Assembly (NCBI RefSeq): GCF_020171465.1
Contig: NZ_JAIUZR010000003.1
Location: forward strand, 186,001-250,000
Direction: 5' to 3'
Length of the DNA stretch: 64,000 nt
Source: Lutimonas saemankumensis
GTDB lineage: Bacteria > Bacteroidota > Bacteroidia > Flavobacteriales > Flavobacteriaceae
Shown piece after piece: positions 33,568 to 42,502 of this stretch; the stretch's first letter is position 1, and each line of letters begins with the position of its first letter. The notes under the pieces were generated by a model. That model made no database searches and was not told the origin of the DNA. It was given only the letters and a program-made list of their open reading frames with translations. The translations under genes were made by a program, and so were the position numbers.

Positions 33568-35910
33568 ATGTACAAGTACTTTATTATGATCTTGCTCGGA
33601 GTATCACTTTTATGGAGTTGTAATACTAGTTTCAAGCAAGACGATCAAGACAGCAATTTTGCTCAGTACGGGCAGGAATTCAAAGGAAAAATAGCAGAGA
33701 GCTACGAAGATTCAAAAGAGTGGTGGCCCGAAAAAAAGCGACCACCTTCAGACGCACCGAACGTGATTATATTTCTGTTAGATGATGTTGGTTTTGCTCA
33801 GGTCGAATCATTTGGTGGACTTATCGAAACACCAAATATCGATGCTTTGGCAGAAAACGGCCTTCGTTTTAACAATTTTCATACAACGGCCCTTTGTTCT
33901 CCCTCTAGGGCTAGTTTGATGGCAGGTCGCAATCCTCATAAGATTGGTTTAGGATCTCACGCCTTAACGGCTATGGGGTTCCCTGGTTATAATGCCATCG
34001 TGCCTCCATCGGCTAAATCGGTAGCCAATTATCTACAAGAAGAAGGTTATGTTAACTATGCCTTAGGGAAATGGGACCATACGCCATTGTATGAAGTATC
34101 GCAGGTTGGGCCTTTTGACAGATGGCCAAGCGATGAAGGGTTTGATCATGGATATAATTTCATGGCGGCTGATGTCCACCAATTTATTCCAGTAATGTGG
34201 GACGATCACCACCCAGAACCCTATAGAAAATCAGAACACCTTGACAAGGACTTAGCTGATCGAGCTATTGAATGGATTACAGGCCACAAGTCTTTGGACA
34301 AGGATCTACCATTTATGATGCTTTGGGCCTCAGGTTCAATGCACTCTCCACATCATGCACCAGACGAGTACATCGCCAAGTACAAAGGGAAATTTGACAT
34401 GGGTTGGGACAAAGCCAGAGAGCAAATCTTGGCGAAACAGATCGAATTGGGAATTGCCCCTGAGAATACCAACTTATCCAAGCGAATTGAAGAAATTCCA
34501 GCTTGGGACTCGTTAACCGATGAGGAGCGAAAGCTCTATGCCAAACAAATGGAAGTTTTTGCTGGACAAATGGAACATGTTGACTTCCAAATAGGAAGAG
34601 TTGTAGAAACACTGAAAAGAATTGGTGAGCTAGATAATACACTCATTTTTGTTACAGCTGATAACGGTGCGTCTGGAGAAGGAGGACTTCAAGGTACATT
34701 TAACGAAACTTATGTTTTGAACGGACTTCAAACACCTTTTGAAGCCAACATGAGACATTATGATAATTGGGGCCAATGGGATTCGTATCCGCACTATCAT
34801 GCGGGTTGGGCCATGGCAGGCAACACACCTTTTCCATACTTTAAACAATCTGAGCATAGAGGTGGTCAGCAAGATGCATTAGTTGTTCACTGGCCTGCAG
34901 GAATCAAAGCAAAAGGTGAAATTAGAAATCAATATCACCATATCACAGATATAGCACCTACGATCATGGAAGCAGTTGGTGCTGAACTCCCAGAGGAATA
35001 CCATGGGATTCCACAACAAGATTTTACAGGCATACCTATGAACTATGCCTTTGATAATCCAAATGCATCAAATGCTAAGAAAGTCCAGTATTACGAAATG
35101 TTTGGAAACCGAGCCATCTGGGCAGATGGTTGGAAAGCTGTGACTTTACATGCCAACAGAATGCCATGGGATATCAACCGTAGAGCACCATTTGAAGAAG
35201 ATGTTTGGGAACTCTATAATGTTGAAGAAGACTTCTCAGAAAGTAATGACTTGGCAGCTGAATATCCGGAAAAACTGGAAGAATTGAAGAAGCTATTTGA
35301 GGAAGAAGCTTGGGATAATAATGTATATCCAATGTATGATGATATGCTCGCAAGACTAAATGCCGTCAATTATGTTCTTTTTGGCGACAAAAAAGAGTTC
35401 ACTTACTATGCGCCCGGGGCAACAAGAATTGCTGAAAAAGCTTCTGCTCCTGTTAAAGGAAGGTCTCACACGATTGAGACAACATTAGAATTAGATGGTT
35501 CCGAAGAAGGTGTAATTGTGGCCTGCGGTGGTATGACAGGCGGTTATACTATGTACATTAAAGATGGAAAGTTGAGATACAACTATAATTTTTTGGATGG
35601 CGTTCATCATCAACTCGAATCTAAGACGCTACCAAAAGGCAAGGTCACATTGAAATTTGAGTTTATCCTTGATCGTTCAAAACTTGAAGGTGGCAAAATA
35701 ATTCCTTGGCCTGGAACTGGAGCTTTGTTCGTGAATGGTGAAAAACAAGACGAAGTTTATTTCGAAACCACTCATATATCGACTTATTCACTTGCCGAGA
35801 CATTTGATTTAGGTATGGACACGGGTACTCAAGTGGACCCAAGGTATGAAGGTAATCCGTTCAAATTCACAGGTGAACTCGATCGTGTTGTTATAACGCT
35901 GAAGGACTAA
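33568..35910 (+). CDS. Cassette 8: arylsulfatase lipoprotein
   Basis: 780 residues from ATG 33568 (MYKYFIMILLGVSLLWSC, lipobox C18); ATG 33544 directly after the boundary is an alternative. The alkaline-phosphatase-fold sulfatase begins NVIIFLLDDVGFAQVESFGG (metal Asp pair). The active-site signature CSPSRASLMAGRNPHKIG holds the cysteine (C110) that is converted to formylglycine, and ADNGASGEGG is the second metal site. The last ~170 residues are a beta-rich LamG-like domain (HTIETTLELDGSEEGVIVA). The substrate may be a sulfated ester or algal glycan; not determined. At about 2.4 kb it is a large cassette with perfectly matching ends. Confidence 0.92.
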   Translation: MYKYFIMILLGVSLLWSCNTSFKQDDQDSNFAQYGQEFKGKIAESYEDSKEWWPEKKRPPSDAPNVIIFLLDDVGFAQVESFGGLIETPNIDALAENGLRFNNFHTTALCSPSRASLMAGRNPHKIGLGSHALTAMGFPGYNAIVPPSAKSVANYLQEEGYVNYALGKWDHTPLYEVSQVGPFDRWPSDEGFDHGYNFMAADVHQFIPVMWDDHHPEPYRKSEHLDKDLADRAIEWITGHKSLDKDLPFMMLWASGSMHSPHHAPDEYIAKYKGKFDMGWDKAREQILAKQIELGIAPENTNLSKRIEEIPAWDSLTDEERKLYAKQMEVFAGQMEHVDFQIGRVVETLKRIGELDNTLIFVTADNGASGEGGLQGTFNETYVLNGLQTPFEANMRHYDNWGQWDSYPHYHAGWAMAGNTPFPYFKQSEHRGGQQDALVVHWPAGIKAKGEIRNQYHHITDIAPTIMEAVGAELPEEYHGIPQQDFTGIPMNYAFDNPNASNAKKVQYYEMFGNRAIWADGWKAVTLHANRMPWDINRRAPFEEDVWELYNVEEDFSESNDLAAEYPEKLEELKKLFEEEAWDNNVYPMYDDMLARLNAVNYVLFGDKKEFTYYAPGATRIAEKASAPVKGRSHTIETTLELDGSEEGVIVACGGMTGGYTMYIKDGKLRYNYNFLDGVHHQLESKTLPKGKVTLKFEFILDRSKLEGGKIIPWPGTGALFVNGEKQDEVYFETTHISTYSLAETFDLGMDTGTQVDPRYEGNPFKFTGELDRVVITLKD

Positions 35911-35913
35911 AAC

Positions 35914-35971
35914 TGCTTACAACATTGTATAAAGGGCATTAAAACGCCCTTTATACTTGTCGTTGCCTGCA
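35914..35971 (+). repeat. attC-like site 8 (short family C)
   Basis: 58 bp. Left arm TGCTTACAAC complements GTTGTAAGCA of the sulfatase cassette (10/10), 2.4 kb away. Inner arms GTATAAAGGGC and GCCCTTTATAC are perfect around ATTAAAAC; spacer ATT/TTGTC. Right arm GTTGCCTGCA opens cassette 9. On RNA this would be a good terminator-like hairpin. Confidence 0.84.
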
Positions 35972-35987
35972 AGCTGAACAAAACGTA

Positions 35988-37043
35988 ATGAACAAAATAG
36001 CAATATTGTACCAAGCTCAACTTCCACCCGTAAAAGATGGAATTCAAAAACCTATGAAACCTGGAGGTTATTCTGACAGCGGAGCTGATATTGCTTTTGA
36101 GTTATTAGAAAACAATATTGATGTAATTACGCCTATTGAAAATCCAAATCAAAATAATGACAAGGATTGGGTTTTTCCTGACACGAAAAAGGGGATTGAG
36201 ACAGCATTACAAAAAGGAGCAAAAATCTTTTGGCTAAATACAGTTCTATATCAACACCATACCATAGAAAGCTATCTTGATAAAGAATTGGAAATAGTTG
36301 GACAAAAACCTGAAATGGTTGATGTTTATGATGATAAAATGTTTACCAATAGTTTATTGAAATCTAATAATATTCACATTCCTAAAAACGAGCTTATCAC
36401 TATTGAGAACTACAATGATTTATCATTAGAATTAGCGTTTCCGTTGGTTCTTAAACCCATTAGAGGAAGGGGAAGTCAAGGTGTTACCAAAATTGATAAT
36501 CGCGATGAACTCATAGAAAATTTGACCAAGATTTTTTCAGAAAAAAGTTACGGAAACGCAGTTTATGTTGAACAATATTTAAACGGACAGGAAATTACAA
36601 TTACAGTAATGCCTCAAGGAAATTATGTGATAAATAACAACGAGGAATTTTTTAATAGACCTTGGTGCTTACCTGCAGTCAAACGATTTAATCATAATGA
36701 CGGAATCGCACCTTACAACGGAATAGTAGCTGTTATTGAAAATAGTGAGGTTTTGAGCGATAATGAGTTTCAGACAACAGAAATTCAAGAAGTGTATGAA
36801 CATTGTGTCAAATCAGCAGAGTTAATTGGAATAAAAGCACCAATTAGAATAGATTGTAGGGCAAACGAAAAAGGTAAATATTTCCTATTCGACTTAAATA
36901 TGAAACCGAATATGACTGGACCATCAAGAGCTCATAGAAATAACCAAGATAGTCTGACTTTACTTTCTGCCAGAAAAATCGGATGGAATTACTTTGATTT
37001 ATTGAATAACATGTTAAATCAAAAATGGAAAGCCAGCAGGTAA
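35988..37043 (+). CDS. Cassette 9: ATP-grasp ligase-like enzyme
   Basis: 351 residues with the three ATP-grasp subdomains. An N-terminal preATP-grasp part (KIAILYQAQLPP, SGADIAFELLENNIDVITP) leads to the ATP-binding part (ELAFPLVLKPIRGRGSQGVT, AVYVEQYLNGQEITITVMPQ). The Mg-binding end follows (IRIDCRANEKGKYFLFDLNM, KPNMTGPSR). The fold is that of D-alanine-D-alanine ligases, but the acceptor-binding parts do not identify a substrate. It could make a peptide-like metabolite or modify a small molecule. Cytosolic, unlike most neighbours. Confidence 0.82.
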   Translation: MNKIAILYQAQLPPVKDGIQKPMKPGGYSDSGADIAFELLENNIDVITPIENPNQNNDKDWVFPDTKKGIETALQKGAKIFWLNTVLYQHHTIESYLDKELEIVGQKPEMVDVYDDKMFTNSLLKSNNIHIPKNELITIENYNDLSLELAFPLVLKPIRGRGSQGVTKIDNRDELIENLTKIFSEKSYGNAVYVEQYLNGQEITITVMPQGNYVINNNEEFFNRPWCLPAVKRFNHNDGIAPYNGIVAVIENSEVLSDNEFQTTEIQEVYEHCVKSAELIGIKAPIRIDCRANEKGKYFLFDLNMKPNMTGPSRAHRNNQDSLTLLSARKIGWNYFDLLNNMLNQKWKASR

Positions 37044-37162
37044 CATTGGCTGTAAATCATAGGGGCTGTACTCTATTTCTAAACTCTACTGACTTTAGAA
37101 TCTCGTTAATCAATAAAGAACCTAAAGGCCTCTACGCTTCATAGCCTGGGCCGTTACCACAC
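37035..37162 (+). repeat. attC-like site 9 (divergent)
   Basis: Left arm AGCAGGTAAC matches the complement of GTTGCCTGCA (8/10) and overlaps the end of the ATP-grasp gene. Inner arms (GGCTGTAAATCATAGGGGC left, GCCTCTACGCTTCATAGCC right) pair with several mismatches. Right arm GTTACCACAC (37153-37162) opens cassette 10. Confidence 0.7.
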
Positions 37163-37170
37163 ATGAAAAA

Positions 37171-38358
37171 ATGAACGAAACAACTTTTACTAAAATATCG
37201 AGGATCGATATTGTTGATGCGCTGCGTGGATTTGCGGTAATGGTAATAGCCATAATACACAGTGTAGAGCATTTTATTTATCCTGTTTATCCTGATAAGA
37301 TGCTGCAACCGGAATGGTTAACTGCTCTCGATTCTGTGGTGTTTAACGTTGTTTTTTCGCTTATTGGCGGTAAGGGATACTCCATATTTGCGCTATTGTT
37401 TGGTTTTACCTTTTTCGTTCAATTCACTAATCAGCAAAATAAGGGAGTTGATTTCAGGTGGCGTTTTATCTGGAGGCTTATGCTTCTGAGTGTATTTGCC
37501 TCAATAAACGCTGCATTCTTTCCCGGGGGTGATGTGCTGTTACTCTTTGTATTTACCGGACTATCTTTGGTTTTAGTTTCCAAAATGAGCAACAAAGCGA
37601 TACTTATCATTGCTATCATTTGCTTAATTCAGCCCATTGAATTGTTTCATTTTATCAGTAGCCAGATCAATGACTCCTATACGTGGCCGGATCTTAATGT
37701 CGGAGGCTTATATGGTAAAACAATAGAGGGTGTGAAAAGCGGTAAACTGGCCACCTTCTTTTGGGTGAATATAACCACCGGACAAAAGGCCAGTTTGTTA
37801 TGGGCTGTGAATGGAGGCCGTTTTGTTCAGACCATTGGACTCTTTTTGCTCGGATTTCTCTTCAGCAGAAAGAACTTATTTATCCATTCAAAAGAGAACA
37901 CAAGATTTTGGATTAAGCTTTTGATTATTGCATCGCTGTTGTTTGGTGCATTGTATCCGCTAAGGGTAGAATGGTATGATCAAGCAACAAGCAGCGTAAT
38001 TAAAGGAAGCATAGGGACCGCCCTGGACATGTGGCAAAAATTGGCTTTCACACTGATCATTGTATCCTCGTTTGTAATTACGTACTACAATAGTTCATTG
38101 AGTAGGAGGATGGACAAATTCAGAATTTATGGAAAGATGAGCCTTACAAACTACATTACACAATCCATTTTAGGCGCGATCATATTTTTTCCAATAGGAT
38201 TGAATTTGGCTCCATACCTGGGCTATACTGCCAGTTTGATCATTGGAATTCTCATGGTAATTGTTCAATTGTATATCAGCAACATATGGTACAAACGCTT
38301 CAAACAGGGCCCTTTAGAAAAGCTATGGCATAAAGCAACCTGGATCGGAAGCAAGTAG
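37171..38358 (+). CDS. Cassette 10: DUF418/YeiB-family membrane protein
   Basis: 395 residues, about nine to ten transmembrane helices. The opening RIDIVDALRGFAVMVIAIIH is shared by DUF418 and acyltransferase-like (HGSNAT) families. The C-terminal part (MSLTNYITQSILGAIIFFPI ... YKRFKQGPLEKLWHKATW) is the DUF418 signature. The function of the family is unknown; transport or acyl transfer in the membrane has been suggested by homology. ATG is 8 bp after the boundary decamer. Confidence 0.87.
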   Translation: MNETTFTKISRIDIVDALRGFAVMVIAIIHSVEHFIYPVYPDKMLQPEWLTALDSVVFNVVFSLIGGKGYSIFALLFGFTFFVQFTNQQNKGVDFRWRFIWRLMLLSVFASINAAFFPGGDVLLLFVFTGLSLVLVSKMSNKAILIIAIICLIQPIELFHFISSQINDSYTWPDLNVGGLYGKTIEGVKSGKLATFFWVNITTGQKASLLWAVNGGRFVQTIGLFLLGFLFSRKNLFIHSKENTRFWIKLLIIASLLFGALYPLRVEWYDQATSSVIKGSIGTALDMWQKLAFTLIIVSSFVITYYNSSLSRRMDKFRIYGKMSLTNYITQSILGAIIFFPIGLNLAPYLGYTASLIIGILMVIVQLYISNIWYKRFKQGPLEKLWHKATWIGSK

Positions 38359-38420
38359 TTTGTTTTTGTTATGATAAATTTTCTTGAGCCAATTGTTGCA
38401 ATGAATTAAAAGATAATAAC

Positions 38421-38525
38421 GTGTAGTAACGATGTGTAAAAATATTAGCCGTAAAAGTGCGTATTCGAGTTTTTTAATTCCAATTCAAAATTGAAACGGT
38501 TACCTTACCCAAAACGTTGTAACAC
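38421..38525 (+). repeat. attC-like site 10 (divergent)
   Basis: Left arm GTGTAGTAAC complements GTTACCACAC of cassette 10 at 9/10. Inner pairing is weaker (TTAGCCGT/ACGGTTA and flanks). Right arm GTTGTAACAC (38516-38525) opens cassette 11. About 60 bp of A+T-rich noncoding DNA lie between the gene stop and the site. Confidence 0.68.
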
Positions 38526-38642
38526 AATTCCAGCTTAAATCATCATCTATTGAATAGATATAATTTAATGTTAAACTTTAAGTACTTCAATTTCAACATC
38601 AAGCTATTTTATACTTTCGTTTTCTATAAATCATATGTAGAG

Positions 38643-39851
38643 ATGAAAATATTACTATTACTTATATTGAGCACATCATTGACTTTTTCACAAACCATTG
38701 AAAATAAAAACATTGACTCTGAGATTTTAAACCATAAAAAAGAAATACAAATTTTCCTTCCAAATAATTATAAGCATTCTAAAAAAAGGTATCCAACCCT
38801 TTATGTCCTAGATGGTCAAACTTATTTTTATTATGGTGTAGGTTTCCAACAAGCATTTAATTGGCGTGATAAAGCACCAGAATTTATTGTTGTGGGTATA
38901 AAGAGTAAAGACTGGAGCGAAAGAAGAATTTATTTTAAATCTCCCAAACACGAAATAGAGTTTAGAAAATTTATTAAGCAAGAATTATTCCCCTATATAA
39001 ATAAAAACTACAGGGTTAATAATGATAGAATGATTTTTGGTTGGGAAGATGCCGGGGATTTTGTTCTTAATACTTTATATAAAAATCCTGAGATGTTTTC
39101 TGCCTACTTTGTAGCAAGTGCACTCAAATGGGGTAATGAATATTCAAATCAATTTACCTCAAAATCATTTAAGCATGACAAGTACTTATATGGTGGTCTC
39201 AGTCCTTCAGAAACATGGTCGATAAAAAATTATAACTCTTTTACTAATTCTTTAAAAAAGAAAACGCATCATAATTTAAAATGGGTTACAAATACACTTC
39301 CTAATGAAGATCATTGGTCAACTCCTTATCATATTATTTATAATGGAATTAAAAACTATTATAAACCATATATGCCAATCAGCTTTGCTTCTTATGATGA
39401 CTATAAATCTGCAGGAGGATATCAAAATGTACTTAACTTTTATAAAAACCGGGGATTAAAATATGGGATTAGTTCTGACATTCATTTTAGAACAAAAATA
39501 AATATCCTTCGAATTACAATGGCAACAGACAACTATGAAGAGTTTGAGTTTTTAATGAAAGAATTAGATTATTTTTCAAAAGATTATATCCGCGATTTTA
39601 GATATATAAGCTATGGAGAATTTTATTTGAAACATGGAAATACTGAAGCGGCATATACGTTATTAGAAAAAGGAGTAAAAGAATATCCTTGGTCAGCTAG
39701 AGTCTTTAATTGTTTTGGAAATGTTTATAAAGCAATGGGAGATTTAAAAAACGCTCGTTTGAATTATGAGAAAGCAATAGAATTAGCCATGGAGTATTCA
39801 CAGCCTGGTTTAGATGAATATAAACTAAACCTTAATTCAATTCAAAATTAA
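38643..39851 (+). CDS. Cassette 11: esterase-family protein lacking the nucleophile serine, with TPR tail
   Basis: 402 residues from ATG 38643 (MKILLLLILSTSLTFSQ, signal peptide); ATG 38550 is an alternative. The alpha/beta-hydrolase (esterase D/Fes-like) region has RYPTLYVLDGQTYFYYGVG and ELFPYINKNYRVNNDRMIFG. The nucleophile elbow reads G-W-E-D-A-G (133-138), with Glu135 where related proteins in this window have Ser (GHSxG). The later histidine motif PNEDHWS is kept. The C-terminal ~90 residues are TPR-like (GEFYLKHGNTEAAYTLLEKG, GNVYKAMGDLKNARLNYEKA). Probably a non-hydrolytic binding protein, unless Glu acts differently. Confidence 0.8.
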   Translation: MKILLLLILSTSLTFSQTIENKNIDSEILNHKKEIQIFLPNNYKHSKKRYPTLYVLDGQTYFYYGVGFQQAFNWRDKAPEFIVVGIKSKDWSERRIYFKSPKHEIEFRKFIKQELFPYINKNYRVNNDRMIFGWEDAGDFVLNTLYKNPEMFSAYFVASALKWGNEYSNQFTSKSFKHDKYLYGGLSPSETWSIKNYNSFTNSLKKKTHHNLKWVTNTLPNEDHWSTPYHIIYNGIKNYYKPYMPISFASYDDYKSAGGYQNVLNFYKNRGLKYGISSDIHFRTKINILRITMATDNYEEFEFLMKELDYFSKDYIRDFRYISYGEFYLKHGNTEAAYTLLEKGVKEYPWSARVFNCFGNVYKAMGDLKNARLNYEKAIELAMEYSQPGLDEYKLNLNSIQN

Positions 39852-39879
39852 TTTTGAAAAAGTATGCAATACAAATAAC

Positions 39880-40061
39880 TTTGTACAACAACGGGTATAA
39901 TTAATTGATGCCCATTTGAATAGATCAAAAATATCAACCAAACAACATAAAGAAAGAAAGGAAAGTCCTTACACGGTTTACTTCGTTAAAATGCTTTCGC
40001 ATTTCTGATTCACTTTGTAAACTTCAACCCGCAACTAATCATACACAGGTCGTTGTGCGAA
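39880..40061 (+). repeat. attC-like site 11 (long family B)
   Basis: 182 bp. Left arm TTTGTACAAC matches the complement of GTTGTAACAC at 7/10, strongest in TACAAC. The interior is nearly identical to sites 5 and 6, including AAATGC-TTTC-GCATTT. Right arm GTTGTGCGAA opens cassette 12. Confidence 0.8.
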
Positions 40062-40067
40062 ATAAAA

Positions 40068-40640
40068 ATGAGATATAAAGAATACAATACAAATAGAGTT
40101 CTAGAAAAATCAATTGATTTATTTTGGCGAAAGGGATTCAATGGCTGCTCCATAAATGATATTGTTGAAGCTACAGGGGTTAATCGTTTTTCACTATATC
40201 ATGAATTTAACAATAAGGAAGGTATTCTATATGCTTCATTAAAATTATACAAGGAAAGATATTGTGAAGAGAAATTAGAGTTATTAAAATTAAATGAAGA
40301 TCTGACTCATACCTTAAAAAAGTTCTATGCGTCTTTCTGGGAAGACAATAAACCGATGACGGGGTGCTATATTATCCACGTTGGAACTGAACTGGCCGAC
40401 AGTGATAACAGAATAAAAGAAAATCTCGACAATTATTTGTCAGAAATTAATAGTTTATTGATGGCATTATTGATACGTAATGGATATGAATCTAATCCGG
40501 ATCACTATGCCAGGCACTTGGTTGGTCTGTTTTGTACGATTATGAGTTTTTGTCTTATTCATTCGCCTGAACAGCGAGAAAACTATATTTCAAATGGAAT
40601 TAACGTAATATTATCAAAATATGGCGAGGGTACTAAATAG
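40068..40640 (+). CDS. Cassette 12, gene 1: TetR/AcrR-family regulator
   Basis: 190 residues from ATG 40068 (a TTG inside the boundary decamer would add five). HTH region NRVLEKSIDLFWRKGFNGCS, NDIVEATGVNRFSLYHEFNN, the family signature. The C-terminal domain resembles AcuR/YxaF-type regulators (KPMTGCYIIHVGTELADSDN). It overlaps the next TetR gene by 20 bp, so the two are translationally coupled and may act as a heterodimer or control each other. The effector is unknown. Confidence 0.87.
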   Translation: MRYKEYNTNRVLEKSIDLFWRKGFNGCSINDIVEATGVNRFSLYHEFNNKEGILYASLKLYKERYCEEKLELLKLNEDLTHTLKKFYASFWEDNKPMTGCYIIHVGTELADSDNRIKENLDNYLSEINSLLMALLIRNGYESNPDHYARHLVGLFCTIMSFCLIHSPEQRENYISNGINVILSKYGEGTK

Positions 40641-41196
40641 CAGTTACAGTGAGATGGTTGAAAAAGCCCAGGAAATATTCTGGTTAAAAGGATTTAAAGG
40701 GATTTCTGTGAAAGACCTGTCTGCAGAACTTGACATAAGCCATACGGTCTTATATAACAAATACTCAAAAGACATGTTATTTCTGGATTCCTTGGATTAC
40801 TATACAACAAATTATTCAGATCCCTTTTTGAGAAAGTTACGAGAATCAACCGAAGGGCTGGAATCATTAAAGGACTTTTTCTATAAATTAATAGAGGCAC
40901 TGCTTGACAAAACTTTTCCCAGAAGTTGCTTAATGGTAAATACGGTTGTTGAATTGCGAAATGAAAACGAGGATATAGTTAAACGTTACGATGAGTATCT
41001 AAAAGTTTTAAGAGATAGTTATCTCGTTGTCTTGGAAAAAGCATATCATATTGGGCAATTCAAAAATAAAGCACGAATTAATGAATATGCTGATTTTCTG
41101 GTAGGAATCATATTTAGCATGAGTATTTTGTATAAAATTCGTCCTGTAGAAGAATTACATAGCTATATTGATGAACAATTAGCTTTTATTGTATAA
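40621..41196 (+). CDS. Cassette 12, gene 2: second TetR-family regulator
   Basis: 191 residues. HTH region EMVEKAQEIFWLKGFKGISV, DLSAELDISHTVLYNKYSKD. The C-terminal domain (FPRSCLMVNTVVELRNENED) shares the arrangement of the first regulator, so the pair probably arose by duplication and diverged. It is followed after 79 bp by a gene for a START-like protein with its own -7 box, the likely target. Confidence 0.85.
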   Translation: MARVLNSSYSEMVEKAQEIFWLKGFKGISVKDLSAELDISHTVLYNKYSKDMLFLDSLDYYTTNYSDPFLRKLRESTEGLESLKDFFYKLIEALLDKTFPRSCLMVNTVVELRNENEDIVKRYDEYLKVLRDSYLVVLEKAYHIGQFKNKARINEYADFLVGIIFSMSILYKIRPVEELHSYIDEQLAFIV

Positions 41197-41240
41197 TAGT
41201 ATTTCTGAACGCAATTATTTTATTCCATATTGATCTATAA

Positions 41241-41248
41241 TAGTTTTG
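41241..41248 (+). promoter_or_regulatory. -7 promoter box for the START-like gene of cassette 12
   Basis: TAGTTTTG is an exact TAnnTTTG box 27 bp before ATG 41276. A clear -33 TTG at the usual distance is not seen. It shows that at least this gene in the array may be transcribed from its own promoter, perhaps under the two TetR proteins. Confidence 0.45.
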
Positions 41249-41275
41249 TCGTATTAACATTTAAATCTAATTATT

Positions 41276-41692
41276 ATGACAGAAGTTATTGTAAACAAAT
41301 CGATCAACGTTTCAGCCGATAGTGCATGGGAGACTTTATCTTCCTTCAGAGGAATTGAAAATTATTCCCCTGTAGAACGTTCTGTAACTGAAGGAACTGG
41401 AGCGGGAGCCAAAAGAACCTGTTTTATGCCTGATGGGGCAGCAATCCATGAAGTACTCAATTTTGCAAACGATGGAGAAAAAGAAATGCAATATAAAATA
41501 ACCGAAGGTCCATTTCCTGTTACAGGCTATGTTAGCGATATAAAAATAACCCCGACTGGCTCATCAAGTTGTGAGATTCAATGGAGTTGTGAATTTCAAT
41601 CCTCAGAAGAAGTTAAAGAACAAATGAAAGATCTTTTTGGAGGATTCTACAACGTAATCATTGACAGCCTTGAAGGACATCTAAACAACTAA
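41276..41692 (+). CDS. Cassette 12, gene 3: SRPBCC/START-like protein
   Basis: 138 residues: INVSADSAWETLSSFRGIEN, a central strand set (AAIHEVLNFANDGEKEMQYK, FPVTGYVSDIKITPTG) and the terminal helix QMKDLFGGFYNVIIDSLEGH. This is the MxaD/polyketide-cyclase-like subgroup of SRPBCC proteins that bind small hydrophobic ligands. Third gene of a three-gene cassette; it could bind the same ligand that the TetR pair senses. Confidence 0.85.
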   Translation: MTEVIVNKSINVSADSAWETLSSFRGIENYSPVERSVTEGTGAGAKRTCFMPDGAAIHEVLNFANDGEKEMQYKITEGPFPVTGYVSDIKITPTGSSSCEIQWSCEFQSSEEVKEQMKDLFGGFYNVIIDSLEGHLNN

Positions 41693-41716
41693 AATCCTTG
41701 ATCAGAAAATACTTAA

Positions 41717-41851
41717 AGCACACAACAAAGTATTTGAACAATAGCATCTGAAGTTCTTTTGGAGAGCAATCAGAAATTCCGATATTTGGTGGCGACTTGA
41801 AAGAATAATGACTTCAAGTCGCCACTGTTCTTATACTGAGCGTTGGCTGCA
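41717..41851 (+). repeat. attC-like site 12
   Basis: Left arm AGCACACAAC matches the complement of GTTGTGCGAA at 7/10. Middle arms AGTATTTGAACAATAG and CACTGTTCTTATACT pair. A perfect 13-bp inner stem GTGGCGACTTGAA/TTCAAGTCGCCAC (41789-41825) forms the tip. Right arm GTTGGCTGCA opens cassette 13. Confidence 0.78.
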
Positions 41852-41867
41852 ATAAAAGAACCGAATA

Positions 41868-42335
41868 ATGAAAGTTTTACCTAAAGAAATAAATAACAAT
41901 TATGAAGGTAGAAAAATAGCATTATACCTTTTCTATCTTTTTACAATAATGACTTTAGTAAGAAGCTTAATCCACATTTTTGCACCTGACGGAGGCGCTC
42001 AAACGATAGCAACAATTCCCCTGGACACTTTTACGGATGAAGGAGCCAGTGCTGTAATACTTATTTTTTCACTTTGGGGATTATCACAACTGATTATGGG
42101 AATATTTTATGTAATAGTTAGTTGGAGATACAGGTCCTTAATCCCATTAATGTATCTGTTTATCTTTATAGAGTATTTAATGCGTTTCATATTAGGAACT
42201 CTAAAACCGATTGAAACTAACGGGACAGCGCCAGGAGCAATTATAAACTTCATTTTTCCTCCTTTGGTCATTATTCTGTTTCTGTTGTCTTTAGATTTGA
42301 GGAAAGCTAAAAAGCTGAATGATGTAAGCAGATAA
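41868..42335 (+). CDS. Cassette 13: four-helix membrane protein of unknown function
   Basis: 155 residues with four hydrophobic helices (IALYLFYLFTIMTLVRSLIH, SAVILIFSLWGLSQLIMGIF, LIPLMYLFIFIEYLMRFIL, INFIFPPLVIILFLLSLDL) and short loops. No recognised family. The stop is 3 bp before the left arm of the next site. Confidence 0.75.
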   Translation: MKVLPKEINNNYEGRKIALYLFYLFTIMTLVRSLIHIFAPDGGAQTIATIPLDTFTDEGASAVILIFSLWGLSQLIMGIFYVIVSWRYRSLIPLMYLFIFIEYLMRFILGTLKPIETNGTAPGAIINFIFPPLVIILFLLSLDLRKAKKLNDVSR

Positions 42336-42338
42336 AAG

Positions 42339-42476
42339 AGCAGCTAACAATGTGTATAATTTATGTTTACCTTAGTTTTAGAATTGAGAAAAGAGATAAC
42401 AAATAAGTTGATTTGTTTTGGTTGAAATTCTGCCGAATTTCTTCCCGCACAAATCATAGCCAACACGTTGTTGCTA
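42339..42476 (+). repeat. attC-like site 13 (family B-like)
   Basis: Left arm AGCAGCTAAC matches the complement of GTTGGCTGCA at 8/10. Inner arms GTGTATAATTTATG and CACAAATCATAGCC pair imperfectly; the mismatches are again mostly A.C on the top strand. Right arm GTTGTTGCTA opens cassette 14. Confidence 0.75.
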
Positions 42477-42502
42477 ATTAAAAATTATCATATCAGATTT
42501 TT

